From Chaetoderma sp. LZ-2023a (Eukaryota > Mollusca > Caudofoveata > Chaetodermatida > Chaetodermatidae), in NCBI GenBank assembly GCA_034401795.1, contig CM067372.1, positions 36,458,351 through 36,522,350 on the forward strand: a DNA stretch of 64,000 bases, written 5' to 3'. Position 1 is the first letter of the stretch; each line of letters begins with the position of its first letter. Below, one piece after another: positions 1 through 9,944 of the stretch. The notes below the pieces were generated by a model, which searched no databases, was not told the origin of the DNA, and saw nothing but the letters and a program-made list of their open reading frames with translations. Made by a program: the position numbers and the translations under genes.

Positions 1-455
1 AGAAAAGCGTATAGGGATGAGCTGGTCTTTTGACCTCGCCTCCCTCCCGCCGAATTCACTGTCGAATTCTGGCAATATCAAAAGTATTAGGGAGGTAAGT
101 ATACTCTTGATGTGAAATAAATGAAATCAAGGATTTCTTTTTTCACGAGAGAGTTGATACTTACCTTCCTAGATACGGACTCGGCCTCTCCACCCCACAG
201 AGGCTCGGTCTTCAGGCTCTTAATAGTTGCATGTGTATCAGCCAATAAATTAGTCAGAGGAAGTGCTAGTCTGCGCATGTGCGGTGGTGGGGCTGGCATC
301 CGCCAGACTACGCTCTGACTCCCTGCCCAGTAGGGGCACCTAACTGTTTTAATCTGAGTGTTTATTGAGTGAAAGCCGATATTTAGCAATATCAAAAGTA
401 TTAGGGAGGTAAGTATCAACTCTCTCGTGAAAAAAGAAATCCTTGATTTCGTTTA
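1..455 (+). mobile_element. DIRS family A, 3-prime end of a copy cut by the window edge
   Basis: This matches the last 450 bases of the three long family A copies. The internal complementary region lies at about 73-175 and the right inverted terminal repeat at about 230-455, ending in ATTTCGTTTA. The element body lies upstream of the window. It differs from A1-A3 at scattered bases, so it is a somewhat older or separate sub-lineage. Orientation is the same as all other DIRS copies here. Confidence 0.85.
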
Positions 456-1746
456 TTTTGTTTGAAACTTTGCTAGCTTAGTTTTCCCCGCAGAGTGTAT
501 CTTTTGACCCATTAAGCCGATTCTAACATCCCTAGCATTGGATAAATCTTCGAATTTGCAACTACAGGTAGGTATCAGAATTATTACAATCGGTTCTGTG
601 GTTCCGGCAATATTATCATATCATATGTTTTCTTGGAATATATATTTACACTGCCTGCGACACATGCTATAACAGTATCTTGAGTCGGCTGAGTAATTTG
701 ACAATACGCATGTGTCAAGTGTGCCACTTCATTTAACCCTTATCGCATGGTGTAAAATGCGTAATAGCCTATTTACAGAGATAGTGCCGGGGTACATTTA
801 GAAGAAAAAAAATGTTGCTGAAACGTGCTGCTGTCGTGCACAGCAATGACTTAGAGCAGTATTGTTACCAAAATGAACACATTCTGATAGGATAGAGAAA
901 ATGGAATCTATGCTTCAGCGGTCTAGGGCTTAACAATTCCCCACCGACTGCGGATACTAGAATTACTTGAAAAACGTACTAGCTTATCTGGGCAATGCCC
1001 TAACGATGACAAATTATCACATGTTAGGCCTCCATGCATATATATATACATATTTACTGTACAGCTTTCGTGCTAGGTAAATATAGCGTTGGTGCGGGCA
1101 TGATAGCAGGGTCTCGTGAAATCTCGCTCTCGTTGCAAGAAAATGGCGCCGCCCGGGAGATAAACTAATCCCATGTTTACGATGTTATAATTACTCGTAT
1201 TATTTGTCTATTGTTTTTATTTAGGATCCAATCTGTTAGTCATATAAGTCTTTCAAATAAAGTACACTTTTACCAATCCCGGAATTGTCCTTTAATGAAA
1301 TTTGGCATGTGGCTTCTTTATGATGGCTAGATGTGCCTTTTGTAGGATTCACCTTAGGTATAGGTCAAACATTTCGGGTGAAAATGTGCTTTTTAGTGCA
1401 AGAACTTTGTAAATTTCCTTGTTTAAAATTTTTTTTCTTAATAATATGAAGACTTTGAATTGCTACATACATGTACTACATAGAGAAAGGTATTTCCAGT
1501 GATTTAAGGGGATCTCTGATTCAAACAACATTTTCTAGTCTTAAAAACTGATCAGTCCTGCTAACCTGATCGATTCTTTGGCACAGTGTTTGCAGAATTA
1601 ATTAACTACGTTGTACAATTGTAATGTTCTGTGTGCATTTAGGAAAATGCATATTAATACTAATCTGCGCTTATACTATTTATTTAATATGGTGATGGTG
1701 TAAGAATGTAATCAAATTAAGATTTAAATCTCGATCTGTATATTAA
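456..1746. other. non-coding stretch, nothing recognised
   Basis: AT-rich sequence without a convincing exon. A short GC-rich patch near 1085-1165 contains ATGGCGCCGCCCGGG but has no open frame of useful length. It is probably intronic or intergenic DNA upstream of the polycystin exons. Confidence 0.4.
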
Positions 1747-1942
1747 CCCTTTAATAGTCAAACCAGCCTTTACATTGGTCTTGTAGAATGTCGATTTGCA
1801 AGGTAAAATCTTTTTTGAAATTTCCCTACTAGGTTGACTTGCTTGATAACTGAGCCAGTCATTCTAGCGGGAAATTTTCAAATGTGGTCTTGACCCGCAA
1901 ATACTATTTAGATTTTCTTAATCATTTTTGACCAATAAAATG
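1747..1942. mobile_element. MITE-B, palindromic TTAA-flanked element
   Basis: The element starts CCCTTTAATAGTCAA and is flanked by TTAA on both sides (1743-1746 and 1943-1946). Its centre is a foldback around 'GACTTGCTTGATAACTGAGCCAGTC'-like arms (paraphrased from about 1832-1862). The same layout recurs about ten times in this window. TTAA duplication with CCC-starting ends is the pattern of piggyBac-type transposons, so it is probably a non-autonomous piggyBac relative. It codes for no protein. Confidence 0.55.
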
Positions 1943-2140
1943 TTAAGCTGACTTCTTGTTTGTGTTGCAGTGACTACTTTGAAAAAAACCTGTTATTATT
2001 TTTAACTTAATCTTTTCAAGCTTGCGTACAACTAGAAGGTAGGAACAGTGTACATATCCTATTGTTTCAGTAATATAAGAGAATGTAAATTATAAGCACA
2101 TAGATAGAGATCATTTAAATACACATATGTTAATGGAGGG

Positions 2141-2208
2141 GTGGGGTCCAATCTGTCACTCATGATCAAAATCCAACACCTGTTAGCTGATGTCACAATC
2201 AAATAATG

Positions 2209-2273
<65 letters not shown>

Positions 2274-2530
2274 TGAGTGAGTGAGTGAGTGAGTGAGTGA
2301 GTGAGTGAGTGAGTGAGTGAGTGAGTGAGTGAGTGAGTGAGTGAGTGAGTGAGTGAGTGAGTGAGTGAGTGAGTGGGAGAGAGAGAGAGAGAGAGTGTGT
2401 GTGTGTGTGTGTGTGTCTGTGTGTGTGTGTGTGTGTGTGTGTTGGTGATAGTGGCAAATGCCTGATACTAGGCATCTAAATTGTATGGCTTTGCTGAATT
2501 TATAATTAATTAGCATTCTGTTGAATACAG
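2141..2530. repeat. hairpin repeat FB copy split by a microsatellite
   Basis: The left part (AATCTGTCACTCATGATC, then GATGTCACAATCAAA) and right part (ATTAGCATTCTGTTGAATA) match the FB repeat seen at about 58160-58500 and 61738-61970. Here its middle is replaced or expanded by a TG/GTGA microsatellite. Confidence 0.5.
2206..2441. repeat. compound microsatellite (TG)n-(GTGA)n-(GA)n-(TG)n
   Basis: About 235 bases made of TG repeats, then roughly 30 GTGA tetramers, a short GA run and more TG. The long His/Thr/Ser-Leu reading frames on the other strand are only translations of this repeat and are not genes. Confidence 0.97.
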
Positions 2531-3120
2531 TACCGCCTGCAAGGCTGCAACCAACTTTACATTATTTGTGTAAATCGCGACCAGAACGTGCTGAAATTTG
2601 CCACGCCCAAAACAATTTCGCAATGGCATGTGTAGTTTTTTGCTCGCACCAAAATGTGCTCGTACGAAAAACGTTACATTTTAAAGTGGACCAGTGAATG
2701 TGGTTTGCGCACTCTGATTTTAGTAATACCATAACGCGCCAGTTTAATGATATACATATGTACGTACTGTAGTACATGTACTGATATAAGAAATGTCAAG
2801 TCAAAAGCTGACTCTACACTTTGTTGATAAAGAGCCGTTCTTCTTTGTCCACAGCCTTGTGTTCGGAATGAAAAACGTTAAAAAAATTACGTAGTTTTAC
2901 AATCATAGATATTGCTATATTGGCTAGATTTCTCATGCGCGTACCCTCACTATAGGCCTAGTTGTCGAGACCGCTGGTGACATGGGTTCAGTAAATCGCG
3001 ACTATGTAATAGGCTTAGTAACAAAAACATATTTTGGAGACTATACATTCGGGGACAAAACAATGAACTCTGAAATGCCACTTTTGAGAGGATCATAAGC
3101 GATCTAGCCTGTACGCGTAT
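2531..3120. other. non-coding stretch, nothing recognised
   Basis: No exon, repeat family or RNA gene could be supported. It ends directly at the left terminus of DIRS copy A1. Confidence 0.4.
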
Positions 3121-3320
3121 TTTCACTTCAAGAGTATACTTACCTCCCTAATACTTTTGATATTGCTAAATATTGGCTTTCACTCAATAAACACTCAGAT
3201 TTAAAACAGTTAGGTGCCCCTACTGGGCAGGGAGTCAGAGCGTAGTCTGGCGGATGCCAGCCCCACCACCGCGCATGCGCAGACTAGCACTACCTCTTTG
3301 CTAGATTATTGGCAGAGAGT
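3121..3320 (+). repeat. left inverted terminal repeat of A1 with NRF-1-like palindrome
   Basis: This is the reverse complement of about 9945-10173, except that the outermost ~20 bases differ (TTTCACTTCAAGAGTATA on the left against TATCAACTCTCTCGTG inverted on the right). Those differing ends are both copied in the internal complementary region. The GCGCATGCGC palindrome at 3271-3280 is a plausible promoter element for the transcript. Confidence 0.85.
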
Positions 3321-4154
3321 TCACACATGTCTTTTTGTTGCAATAGCTTTTCCTTAATCTTAGACTGTTTGAGTGGTGTTTTTTGGAGTGATAGTCACTG
3401 ATTTGGATGGCAGGACGGAACGATTCGCCAAAGGGGGACTTAGGACCTTTAAATCAGGTGACTTCTAGTAAAATTAGCGAGTTTTCTTCCCGGTGTATTG
3501 TGTTTCCGGGACTCGCGGTTACCGTGATAAGCGCCTTGGTTAGTTGGTTTATGTCAACTCGGTGCTACCTATGACTAATTTCTCTTTCTGTTTATGTCCA
3601 CAGGTCTGTATGACGCTAGGTGGTCGCATCACAGTAGCAGAGAGTTAGTTTTCTCTCCACCATGGTTCCATTTCCTACTAACACTGTTAGGTTATCTAAC
3701 CAAATGAAAAATATGTCCAGTGAGTTGGAGGCCTAGTATAAAGGTCTTCTCACTTTGCCCTCTTGATCCAATTCCTTCCCCATGAGGTGGAGAGAGTTAA
3801 GAGGCGTGCAGATGGTGGAGTTCTCCGGTTCGTCACGTTGGATGGTTTGTCTATACAAAGTGTCAGGTATCTAGTTATTGATAATGTGGTGATGTTAATT
3901 ATTGTAAACAAACAAAGGGAGATAATTAACATTTTTGCCAGAAAAGAGTTATCTATATGTATCTGATGGTTGTGTAGTCGACTTATCCATTCAGCATACA
4001 ATTCGTCCTTGCACTTGGATGTTTTGTTGGGATCGAATTTTTCCTGTCACGGGATTAATGACGTCATAATCAGCCTGGCTATGTGTTTATCAGCTATTCA
4101 AGCGCTATGCTGGTTTCTGATGTATATTGATCTTTATGATCGTTTTCCTTCTCT

Positions 4155-6284
4155 TTGAGTTGGATTGAGTTTCTAAGCTTAACTAGTTGCTCATACTCCT
4201 TGTCCTTTGCCCTGTTTCAGGGACCGGGTTGCGCGTCCTGTGGTCGTTTTCTTAATGAAAAGTTCTGGCCGCATCTGTGCTATCAATGTAGCCCTTGTGG
4301 TCCATTGGTTAATTGTGACATATGTAAGCACTGGGGGGGCGAGTTAATGTCCGAATTCTTGTGCTGCTTACAGGCGACGGACAAGGTGGTAGAGGAGGAG
4401 AAGAAGAAGAAGCGGAAACGAGAGGTTGTAAGTAGGAAGGGTAAGGGGAAGGTCTCGTCCGCGGTGGATATGGAGGCCTTCCGGACCGAGATGTTGGGAG
4501 AGATGAAGAGGACAATAAAGGATTTGGTTCCAGGGTTGCTTCGTGGCATGCTTCCTGGACCAAATCCTTTACTGTCCTCATCATCGGCTTCGGAGCAGGT
4601 AATCCCCGCCTCTGGATCGATTTTCCTTAGTCCGCTTCCGTTGTTCGACGATTCAGAGGTGGCCCCATTAGAGGGGGCGTTCCACGGCCCTGGCAGCAGG
4701 CTTATTGCCGCGCCGATAGGGGACCGTGGACGGTTGTCGCTGGAACCCGCGGGCTGCTTATCAGTCCAGGGGTATCCGCACGCCGCGGTGGCCAGTACCT
4801 CCTATGGCACCGTTCCTGGTCAGCCCGGGTTAGCTCTCTTTGCTGACCCGGGGTCTAATCTTTCTGACCAGGGTAATGAGGATTACCTGCTAGGGTCGCC
4901 GTCTGACGACGTGGACATGGATGAAGACGTTTGTGCACCCCTCGCGGGGAATACAGGCGCCTTATTCCACGGTTTTACTCACCCTGGAGTAAAGTCCGCG
5001 GCTCAGGTGGTGGCCCAGGGCGCTGCTGATGGCCAGCGGTACCGCATACCTCGGCTTGCCGAGGGTGTTGCTGGTGCTGGCCGGGCCCGTGGTGAGACTA
5101 TATATACCCCGCGCTCTGCCACGGTGCCTGCTCCTGGTCAAACCAGTGATATTCTCATGCCGGTGCTGTCAGGCCCGCGTGTTTTCCCTGGCTTGCCAGG
5201 TGTATCAGCATACCCGCCGTCAAGCTCTACTGCTTGCGCTCAGGAGGAAGACGAAGGACCCCGTCTTGTAGAGCGCTCGCAGTTAGCCACGGAGGAGGAT
5301 TGGTATGACGCTTGCCAGTGGTTGGTGAGCGTTAGGCCTGATCTGCCCGTGGAGCAGTCGGCTAGCCAGCGTGTTCACACGCCGTGGTTAGCTGGGAAAC
5401 CGACTGCTAACGCTATGCCTTCTCTGCCGCTGGCGGAGCATGTCGTTGACATGTTCAAGGCGGCGGAGTCGTCCATTAAGTCGAGTGGACGTCTCGCGAA
5501 GGCCCCTCGCGAGGTGGCCAGGCGTTGTCGCATCGTGCCCCTGGATTACCAGCGGTACGGTGTGGTGCCCAAGCCCAGCGTGGATGACCGCGCGGCTTTG
5601 GGTGAGGATGCGCGGCCAGGCTCCCGTTCTGACACGGGTGTCTTGTGCGCGAACGCGTTGCGTTCGGCGAATACCGCGTTGCGTGATGCGGAGGAGAGTG
5701 GGAGGGCTTCGATTGCCGCTCTGTCCCACGTCTCCCAGCTGTTACAGGGGGTAGTAACGGCATCCGCATCGCGCCAGCCAAGTCCGGTCACTGTCCAGCG
5801 AACCATCCAGGATGGTATTAACCTGGCGCTGGACTGTATGACTCGGGCGGTGACCAGGAGTGTCAGGGCAAGACGCACGTTTGCCCTGGACAATCTGTGC
5901 CCGTCTCAGGACCTGTACAATAGGCTACTGCGTACGCCTATGACGGGCCCTGGTCTTTTTGGAGGTGAGGGATGTCGCCACCTCCAAGAGACGGTCACCC
6001 TGGTGAATAACCAGAGGGCGCTGCGCGAGCAGTTTGATGTGCTGCGTCGTGCTAACGCTCGCGCCGCGGCCCCGGCGTATCGTCCCCTGCAGGCTCGAGG
6101 TGGTGCTGGCCAGGTCAGTGGCCAGCCACCGTCGCAGCGTCGGCCTCGGCCGCGTGCGATTCGGCCAGCAGCGAGGGGGGCGCAGGTTCCTCAGGCGCCG
6201 TCAGCCAGGCAGCCGCCCGCGCACCGAGGTGCGCGCGGGGCGGGGCGGGGCGCGCGAGGATCTGGGCGTGGTTATCGGTCCTGA
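4155..6284 (+). CDS. DIRS A1 ORF1 (Gag-like)
   Basis: The open frame is 709 codons long. Residues 26-57 hold a cysteine cluster, C26-x2-C29, then C42-x2-C45-x2-C48-x5-C54-x2-C57, which resembles a zinc-binding knuckle. A basic run of lysines and arginines follows at about 82-92. The middle is Pro/Gly/Ser-rich and the C-terminus is an Arg-Gly-rich tail (about 670-709) typical of nucleic-acid binding. The first ~22 residues are probably not coding, because a pyrimidine tract ending CCTGTTTCAG precedes the conserved GPGCASCGR start and looks like a splice acceptor. The tail overlaps the start of the RT frame. No enzyme motif is seen. The presumed role is packaging the element RNA, inferred from position only. 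Confidence 0.75.
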   Translation: MSWIEFLSLTSCSYSLSFALFQGPGCASCGRFLNEKFWPHLCYQCSPCGPLVNCDICKHWGGELMSEFLCCLQATDKVVEEEKKKKRKREVVSRKGKGKVSSAVDMEAFRTEMLGEMKRTIKDLVPGLLRGMLPGPNPLLSSSSASEQVIPASGSIFLSPLPLFDDSEVAPLEGAFHGPGSRLIAAPIGDRGRLSLEPAGCLSVQGYPHAAVASTSYGTVPGQPGLALFADPGSNLSDQGNEDYLLGSPSDDVDMDEDVCAPLAGNTGALFHGFTHPGVKSAAQVVAQGAADGQRYRIPRLAEGVAGAGRARGETIYTPRSATVPAPGQTSDILMPVLSGPRVFPGLPGVSAYPPSSSTACAQEEDEGPRLVERSQLATEEDWYDACQWLVSVRPDLPVEQSASQRVHTPWLAGKPTANAMPSLPLAEHVVDMFKAAESSIKSSGRLAKAPREVARRCRIVPLDYQRYGVVPKPSVDDRAALGEDARPGSRSDTGVLCANALRSANTALRDAEESGRASIAALSHVSQLLQGVVTASASRQPSPVTVQRTIQDGINLALDCMTRAVTRSVRARRTFALDNLCPSQDLYNRLLRTPMTGPGLFGGEGCRHLQETVTLVNNQRALREQFDVLRRANARAAAPAYRPLQARGGAGQVSGQPPSQRRPRPRAIRPAARGAQVPQAPSARQPPAHRGARGAGRGARGSGRGYRS

Positions 6285-8244
6285 CAGGACGCTTACCGCG
6301 GTAAGAACCACTCCGGTGTGTATGGCGACGGAGACAGTGCCGCTCTTGCATGCCTCGTGTCCACCGCGGTCCCTAGGTGGGCCGGTGGGAGGCCGGCTAG
6401 CCGGCCACATGCAAGAGTGGGAACGGTTAACTCAGGACCGTTTAGTCTTGCGATGGCTTTCCGTCGGGTATCATCCAGAGTGGGTGACAGGCCCGCCGTC
6501 GCGACTGTCTCTGGTGCCAGTCTGGACTCCCATTCCGAGAGATCCAGAGCAAAGGTTGTGTATCGAGGAGGAGATAAATTCCCTCATACAAAAGGGAGCT
6601 ATTCAGCCGGCACAAAGGTGTCCGGGCTTCTATTCAACCCTGTTCTTAGTAACAAAACGCACCGGAGGGTGGAGACCGATTCTCAACCTCAAGCCATTGA
6701 ACAAGTTCATCGAGACGCCCAGTTTCAAGATGGAAACGGTGCGCTCGGTGTTGGCGGGGTTGGAGAGGGGGATGTGGACGGCGTCGATAGATTTGAAGGA
6801 CGCTTATTTCCACATCCCCATCCACGGGAGTTTCTGTCGCTTCCTGAGATTTGCATTCCAGGGCAGACAGTGGGAATTCAGGGTGTTGCCCTTCGGAATT
6901 TCCACGGCTCCTCGGGTTTTCACCCGTGTGGTTCTTGAGATCACAGCATACCTCCGCAGGAGAAGCTTAGCAGTCCACACGTACATAGATGACTGGCTGT
7001 TGAAAGCGCACACCCGGGAAAGTTTGTCCGCCAATCTGGAGATTGTTTTGAAAATTCTCACAGACTTGGGCTGGATGATCAATTTCCCAAAATCAGAGCT
7101 GACTCCATCCCAGAAGTTTGTTTACCTGGGGATGTTCTTCGATCTAGAGACAGGATATGTTTATCCTACTCAGGAGAGAGTTCAAAAACTCATCTCCTTG
7201 ATTCAGTCAGTGTGCGACAGTCGTCATGTCCTGGCACGGGTTTACTTGAGAATGCTGGGGTTGATGGTTTCGTTGGAACCAGTCATTCCTCAGGCCGCCT
7301 TACGCAGGCGGCCGATCCAGTTGTTTCTCATGACACAATGGACCCAGAGTACAGGTTCGCTGGACTCGAATGTGTCAGTGTTGGCGCCTCTGATTCACCA
7401 CCTGCAATGGTGGTTGAATACAGAGAATCTCTTGCCGGGGGTTTTGCTAACCCCTCCCCACCCTCAGGTGACTGTGTATACAGATGCATCGATGGAGGGC
7501 TGGGGAGCTTGCCTGGAAGAATCCACGATATCAGGGCTTTGGAATCTGGAACAGTCAAAGGAACATATAAATCTACTGGAGCTAAGAGCAGTAGTCCTGG
7601 CCCTGGAACATTTCTTACAGAAAGTTCAGGGCAAGATTGTTCTTATTCGTTCAGACAACTCAACAGTTGTGACTTACATAAACCGCCAGGGCGGAACGAA
7701 GTCGCCCAGTCTCTGTATGATGACATGGAAACTGCTTTGTTGGTGTCTGGATCACCAGATTACCTTGAAAGCAGTTCATATTCCGGGAAGGTTAAACCTG
7801 CTAGCAGACTCATTGAGCCGAAGGATGAGTGTTTTACCCACGGAATGGCAACTAAATCAATGTGTGGCGGATCGTCTGTTCGACCATTGGGGGAAACCCA
7901 ACATCGATTTGTTCGCAACGAAGAAGAATGCGAAGATGACGACGTACGTCTCTCCGATTCCGGATCCAAGCGCTTTCGCAACAGATGCGTTAGCTATCAG
8001 CTGGGGGAGAATGTATGTATACGCATTCCCTCCAGCAATCCTGATTCCAAAAATTCTTCAGAAAATCAGACAAGAGGAATGCCAAGTGCTTCTGATCGCC
8101 CCGGATTGGCCAAGCCGATCATGGTATACGGATCTGCTGGACCTTCTGGTCTGCAATCCGGTTCCTCTGCCTCTGATGGACGATATTATCTTCCAGGGCA
8201 AGGCCCTTCACAACAATCCGTCAATGTTCAGATTGACTGCGTGA
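6034..8244 (+). CDS. DIRS A1 reverse transcriptase - RNase H - methyltransferase-like ORF
   Basis: The open frame is 736 codons, and family similarity becomes clear from about residue 97. RT motifs are TGGWRPILN near residue 210, the first catalytic Asp in SIDLKDAYFHIP, LPFGISTAPRVF, and the YIDD box near residue 316. RNase H follows with TDASMEGWGA near 481, a LLELRAVV glutamate, RSDNSTVV and an ADSLSR aspartate. The C-terminal region with NIDLFATKKNA, DALAISW and LLIAPDWPSRSW corresponds to the methyltransferase-like domain of DIRS1-like elements. It makes element cDNA from RNA. It overlaps ORF1 at its start and the recombinase frame over most of its length. Confidence 0.88.
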   Translation: MMCCVVLTLAPRPRRIVPCRLEVVLARSVASHRRSVGLGRVRFGQQRGGRRFLRRRQPGSRPRTEVRAGRGGAREDLGVVIGPDRTLTAVRTTPVCMATETVPLLHASCPPRSLGGPVGGRLAGHMQEWERLTQDRLVLRWLSVGYHPEWVTGPPSRLSLVPVWTPIPRDPEQRLCIEEEINSLIQKGAIQPAQRCPGFYSTLFLVTKRTGGWRPILNLKPLNKFIETPSFKMETVRSVLAGLERGMWTASIDLKDAYFHIPIHGSFCRFLRFAFQGRQWEFRVLPFGISTAPRVFTRVVLEITAYLRRRSLAVHTYIDDWLLKAHTRESLSANLEIVLKILTDLGWMINFPKSELTPSQKFVYLGMFFDLETGYVYPTQERVQKLISLIQSVCDSRHVLARVYLRMLGLMVSLEPVIPQAALRRRPIQLFLMTQWTQSTGSLDSNVSVLAPLIHHLQWWLNTENLLPGVLLTPPHPQVTVYTDASMEGWGACLEESTISGLWNLEQSKEHINLLELRAVVLALEHFLQKVQGKIVLIRSDNSTVVTYINRQGGTKSPSLCMMTWKLLCWCLDHQITLKAVHIPGRLNLLADSLSRRMSVLPTEWQLNQCVADRLFDHWGKPNIDLFATKKNAKMTTYVSPIPDPSAFATDALAISWGRMYVYAFPPAILIPKILQKIRQEECQVLLIAPDWPSRSWYTDLLDLLVCNPVPLPLMDDIIFQGKALHNNPSMFRLTA

Positions 8245-9254
8245 ATGTTGTCAAGGAATCTAGAATTAAGGAGGGCTTTTCTGAGCAAGCAGCCATGTTT
8301 ATGGCCAAAGCCAGGAGGGGGTCAACCTCCAGAGCATATAATTATAAAATCAACAGATTTGCAGAATGGTGCTCAAAAAGATGTATTGATCCAATGGATT
8401 CATCTATTCAAGTAGTAGCTGATTTCCTCTGTCACCTCTATGATGCCTATAGCCTCAAGCCTAACTCTATTGCTGGTTATAAGTCAGCATTAATGTCTGT
8501 TATTCCTTGCTTGGCTAAGAGGGGAAGTGATGAAGTAAATACATTGAATGTATTAATTAAAGGCATGGGCAATCTAAGACCAAGGAATCCACCTGTGATT
8601 CCGTCTTGGAGTTTATCGCTAGTGCTTCAAGTACTAGGTGATAAGCCTTTTGAACCACTTAGTTCCATTTCTATGAAACTATTAACACTGAAGACTGTGT
8701 TTTTAATTGCTGCGGCCTCGGCTAGGCGTAGGAGTGAAATTCATGCCTTATCAGCCGAGGATGACCGTTTTGTGGTTTCAGGGGAAGGCCTTAAGCTGCT
8801 ACCTAGGATTAATTTCTTGGCTAAAAATCAGTCGTTGAAATATCCAGGTCAACCTATTATTTTGCCTGCTTTAACTAGATATGATCCTAATTCTAAAGCA
8901 TGGTGTCCCGTCCGGGCGCTGCGCCGGTACAAACAACGTACGGCGGCATGGCGCACCGACCAGTCAGCGTTATGGTTGTCATATATTGAACCCCATGGGA
9001 GGGCTTCTAAGGACACCATTTCCAGGTGGATTGTGGAATGCATTCAGTTTTGCCATAAATCCGCCACCGGGAAGCAGGTTGACGTGGCCAAGGCTCACAG
9101 TGTCCGCGGCGTAGTGACATCCACGGCCCTATTTAATGGGGTCCCTGTGGATGATATTATGTCGGTAGCTCAGTGGCACTGTGAGTCAAGTTTTACAGAC
9201 CATTATCTCCGTGACACCTCTAATCCTCTCGCCTTGTCGGTTTTGAAAAAATAA
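7212..9254 (+). CDS. DIRS A1 tyrosine recombinase ORF
   Basis: The open frame is 680 codons. Only the last ~330 residues (from about 8250) look like a recombinase. These comprise a SAM-like DNA-binding part (SRAYNYKINRFAEWC), then the catalytic domain with arginine in SARRRSEIHAL near residue 502, the H-x-x-R box AHSVRG near 629, AQWHCESSF, and the presumed nucleophile in DHYLRD near 664. The upstream part runs in a second frame across the RNase H region and has no known domain. The enzyme would join circular or linear element DNA to the target, replacing the integrase of LTR elements. Confidence 0.85.
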   Translation: MRQSSCPGTGLLENAGVDGFVGTSHSSGRLTQAADPVVSHDTMDPEYRFAGLECVSVGASDSPPAMVVEYRESLAGGFANPSPPSGDCVYRCIDGGLGSLPGRIHDIRALESGTVKGTYKSTGAKSSSPGPGTFLTESSGQDCSYSFRQLNSCDLHKPPGRNEVAQSLYDDMETALLVSGSPDYLESSSYSGKVKPASRLIEPKDECFTHGMATKSMCGGSSVRPLGETQHRFVRNEEECEDDDVRLSDSGSKRFRNRCVSYQLGENVCIRIPSSNPDSKNSSENQTRGMPSASDRPGLAKPIMVYGSAGPSGLQSGSSASDGRYYLPGQGPSQQSVNVQIDCVNVVKESRIKEGFSEQAAMFMAKARRGSTSRAYNYKINRFAEWCSKRCIDPMDSSIQVVADFLCHLYDAYSLKPNSIAGYKSALMSVIPCLAKRGSDEVNTLNVLIKGMGNLRPRNPPVIPSWSLSLVLQVLGDKPFEPLSSISMKLLTLKTVFLIAAASARRRSEIHALSAEDDRFVVSGEGLKLLPRINFLAKNQSLKYPGQPIILPALTRYDPNSKAWCPVRALRRYKQRTAAWRTDQSALWLSYIEPHGRASKDTISRWIVECIQFCHKSATGKQVDVAKAHSVRGVVTSTALFNGVPVDDIMSVAQWHCESSFTDHYLRDTSNPLALSVLKK

Positions 9255-9786
9255 ATCGGTTTATATTTTTTGAGGAGGTTTTTCCTCATTACTTATATAT
9301 TTCACAATTAATTTATGGAAACACCCACTTTTTTGGGCCTGCATCAGTCTTTACCAATGGGAAGATGATGTCAGCAGCCATTTTCAACAAGGTCAGTCTT
9401 GTTCATGTGTTGTCCGTTGTTGATTGTATTGTCACGATTACCCGTTATTAATATGGTGATGGTTTGTGTATTTGTGTGGTTCATTGTTGAGAGTTACGAA
9501 AATGGAGCTTTTTTCGTCTCTGTCCTGTAGTACATGGCACTTGTACGTAGAGAGCGTATAGGACATTGAGGTCAGTCGACTCTTCCTCCCAGGAAGGAGG
9601 GGGGGGGAGCGCATATGACATTCGGTCATCTCTCATACATCGGTGGTGTTATCCGATGGTTAGTCAAATCCTGACTGTTTTTTCTTACAGTTTCAGAAGT
9701 TTCAGTGCCTTAAACGCAGAAAAGCGTATAGGGATGAGCTGGTCTTTTGACCTCGCCTCCCTCCCGCCAGATTCACTTTCGAATTC
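9255..9786 (+). other. 3-prime non-coding region of A1 with conserved hairpin and G tract
   Basis: The region is conserved in A2 (25395-25926) and A3 (46308-46836). It contains CTTCCTCCCAGGAAG, able to fold, followed by a run of G and then GAGCGCATATGACATTC (about 9583-9620). The same signal survives in the older copy near 53160-53195 and, diverged, near 55436-55475. Its role is unknown; it could serve processing or priming. Confidence 0.5.
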
Positions 9787-9895
9787 TGGCAATATCAAAA
9801 GTATTAGGGAGGTAAGTATACTCTTGAAGTGAAATAAACGAAATCTAGGATTTCTTTTTTCACGAGAGAGTTGATACTTACCTCCCTAGATACGG
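9787..9895 (+). repeat. internal complementary region of A1
   Basis: Its first half (AAGTATACTCTTGAAGTGAAA) is the reverse complement of the element's left end. Its second half (TAAACGAAATC to GAGAGAGTTGATA) is the reverse complement of the right end. The sequence therefore equals the two outer ends joined, which is the hallmark used by DIRS elements to complete circular or full-length DNA. Confidence 0.88.
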
Positions 9896-9944
9896 ACCCG
9901 GCCTCTCCACCCCACAGAGGCTCGGTCTTCAGGCTCTTAATAGT

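Noticed and set aside
87-419. 110-residue - strand frame in the DIRS 3-prime end, recurring at 9804, 25942 and 46852
   Set aside because: It covers the ITR and internal complementary region only. Its conservation follows from the terminal repeats rather than from protein coding.
1085-1165. GC-rich patch as a CpG-type promoter
   Set aside because: It is only ~80 bases, with no nearby first exon or other core promoter signal.
2059-2516. Long His/Thr/Ser-Leu frames on the - strand
   Set aside because: They are translations of the TG/GTGA microsatellite and are open only because the repeat has no stops.
5388-6410. Several 70-115 residue frames on both strands inside DIRS ORF1
   Set aside because: They recur at the same offset in A2 and A3 because the DNA is the same GC-rich ORF1. 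They have no domain and are shadow frames.
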